The notes beneath the pieces are model-generated. The model had not been told where the DNA came from, made no database searches, and worked only from the letters and a program-made list of their open reading frames with translations. Below, one piece after another: positions 7,200-7,823 of a stretch of DNA of 7,823 nt. Origin of the DNA: Burkholderiales bacterium (lineage in GTDB: Bacteria > Pseudomonadota > Gammaproteobacteria > Burkholderiales > UBA11063); contig JAJFBO010000097.1 of the NCBI GenBank assembly GCA_020697025.1, positions 1 through 7,823 of the forward strand. The letters run 5' to 3'. Numbering within the stretch: the stretch's first letter is position 1; each line of letters begins with the position of its first letter. The position numbers were made by a program, and so were the translations under genes.

Positions 7200-7823
7200 T
7201 TGTTTACCTGCTTTGCTACTACTAATAGAGGTCTGGAGAATTTATTACAAACAGAAATCGAAAGTTTAGGCGCTATTTCATGCGTAATTACCAATGCTGG
7301 AATTAAATTTGAGGCTGACTTAAATATCATAATGAATATAAATCTACATAGCCGTTTAGCTAGTAGAGTAATGCTACAAATTGCTTTTGGCGGCTACCGT
7401 TATGAGGATGATATCTACAATATCAGTAATAAGGTAAAATGGCAGGAATGGTTTCATGTTGGCAATAGCATCAAAGTGTCAACCACCGCAATTAATTCAC
7501 CTCTTAAAAGCCTTGAATTTGTTACATTAAGAGTAAAAGATGCTATTTGTGATTACTTTGTAAATACAGTTGATGCCAGACCTAATGTTAATAAACAAAA
7601 TCCGGATGTTAGAATATATAATTTTTTAACCAGAGATACTATCACCATTTACCTCGACACTTCCGGCGAAGCTCTATTTAAACGAGGCTTTAGGCAACAC
7701 CATCTGGAAGCGCCAATAAAAGAGAATTTAGCTGCCGGACTAATTAAACTTAGTAACTGGCAAAATGATTTGCCATTTTATGATCCAATGTGCGGAAGCG
7801 GCACTATTGTAATGGAAGCCGTT
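7200..7823 (+). CDS. THUMP-domain class I SAM-dependent rRNA methyltransferase, RlmL-like (partial, 3' end outside window)
   Basis: 208 codons are open to the window edge from TTG 7200. The N-terminus reads LFTCFATTNRGLENLL, close to the start of E. coli RlmL (LFASTARGLEELL). A THUMP RNA-binding domain covers about residues 45-155 and contains SRLASRVML and, further on, VKDAICDYF and RPNVN. GEALFKRGFR and APIKENLAAGL then lead into SAM-binding motif I, D195-PMCGSGT-202. RlmL makes m2G2445 in 23S rRNA. Many betaproteobacteria carry a shorter stand-alone version of about 380 residues without the RlmK half, and the window does not show which form this is. The TTG start is supported by AAGGA six bases upstream and by the in-frame stop at 7185. 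The motif I pocket is intact as far as seen. Confidence 0.9.
   Translation, partial: MFTCFATTNRGLENLLQTEIESLGAISCVITNAGIKFEADLNIIMNINLHSRLASRVMLQIAFGGYRYEDDIYNISNKVKWQEWFHVGNSIKVSTTAINSPLKSLEFVTLRVKDAICDYFVNTVDARPNVNKQNPDVRIYNFLTRDTITIYLDTSGEALFKRGFRQHHLEAPIKENLAAGLIKLSNWQNDLPFYDPMCGSGTIVMEAV

Noticed and set aside
1..7823. A novel defence, mobile or biosynthetic system
   Set aside because: No transposase, integrase, toxin-antitoxin pair, CRISPR repeat, restriction gene or biosynthetic cluster is visible. The genes are housekeeping or common enzyme families.

Overview
The window is AT-rich and densely coded, with every gene on the + strand. Its conserved genes (dapF, an RpfE-type protein, an RluB-like pseudouridine synthase, the long form of dCTP deaminase, an RlmL-like methyltransferase) look proteobacterial. 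Their wording fits a low-GC betaproteobacterium, perhaps of the Neisseriales. That placement is inferred from remembered family sequences, not from a search.

Bases 1-2587 hold two tandem paralogues of a secreted lipoprotein serine hydrolase of the beta-lactamase / R61 DD-peptidase type (family S12). The first enters from outside the window and is broken. Against its neighbour it has lost about 68 bases between the YSN and HGG motifs, and this shifts the frame. The second copy is complete, with a lipobox and all three catalytic motifs.

Bases 2626-6305 look like one operon with overlapping or nearly touching genes: dapF (lysine and peptidoglycan precursor synthesis), an RpfE-type conserved protein of unknown function, an RluB-like 23S rRNA pseudouridine synthase with a long basic N-terminal extension, and a small TIM-barrel amidohydrolase. 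The amidohydrolase is shorter than its family and has Asn where the family has its catalytic Asp, so it may be inactive or decaying.

Bases 6306-6456 are a gap containing a short reading frame interrupted by an amber codon and a weak inverted repeat. Bases 6457-7026 encode dCTP deaminase (dcd). A 173-base gap with two inverted repeats follows. A THUMP-domain rRNA methyltransferase of the RlmL type then begins at a TTG codon at 7200 and runs off the right edge.

I see no mobile element, CRISPR array, tRNA or rRNA, and no sign of a new defence or biosynthetic system. The noteworthy points are gene-decay events and the RpfE-type gene of unknown function in a housekeeping operon.
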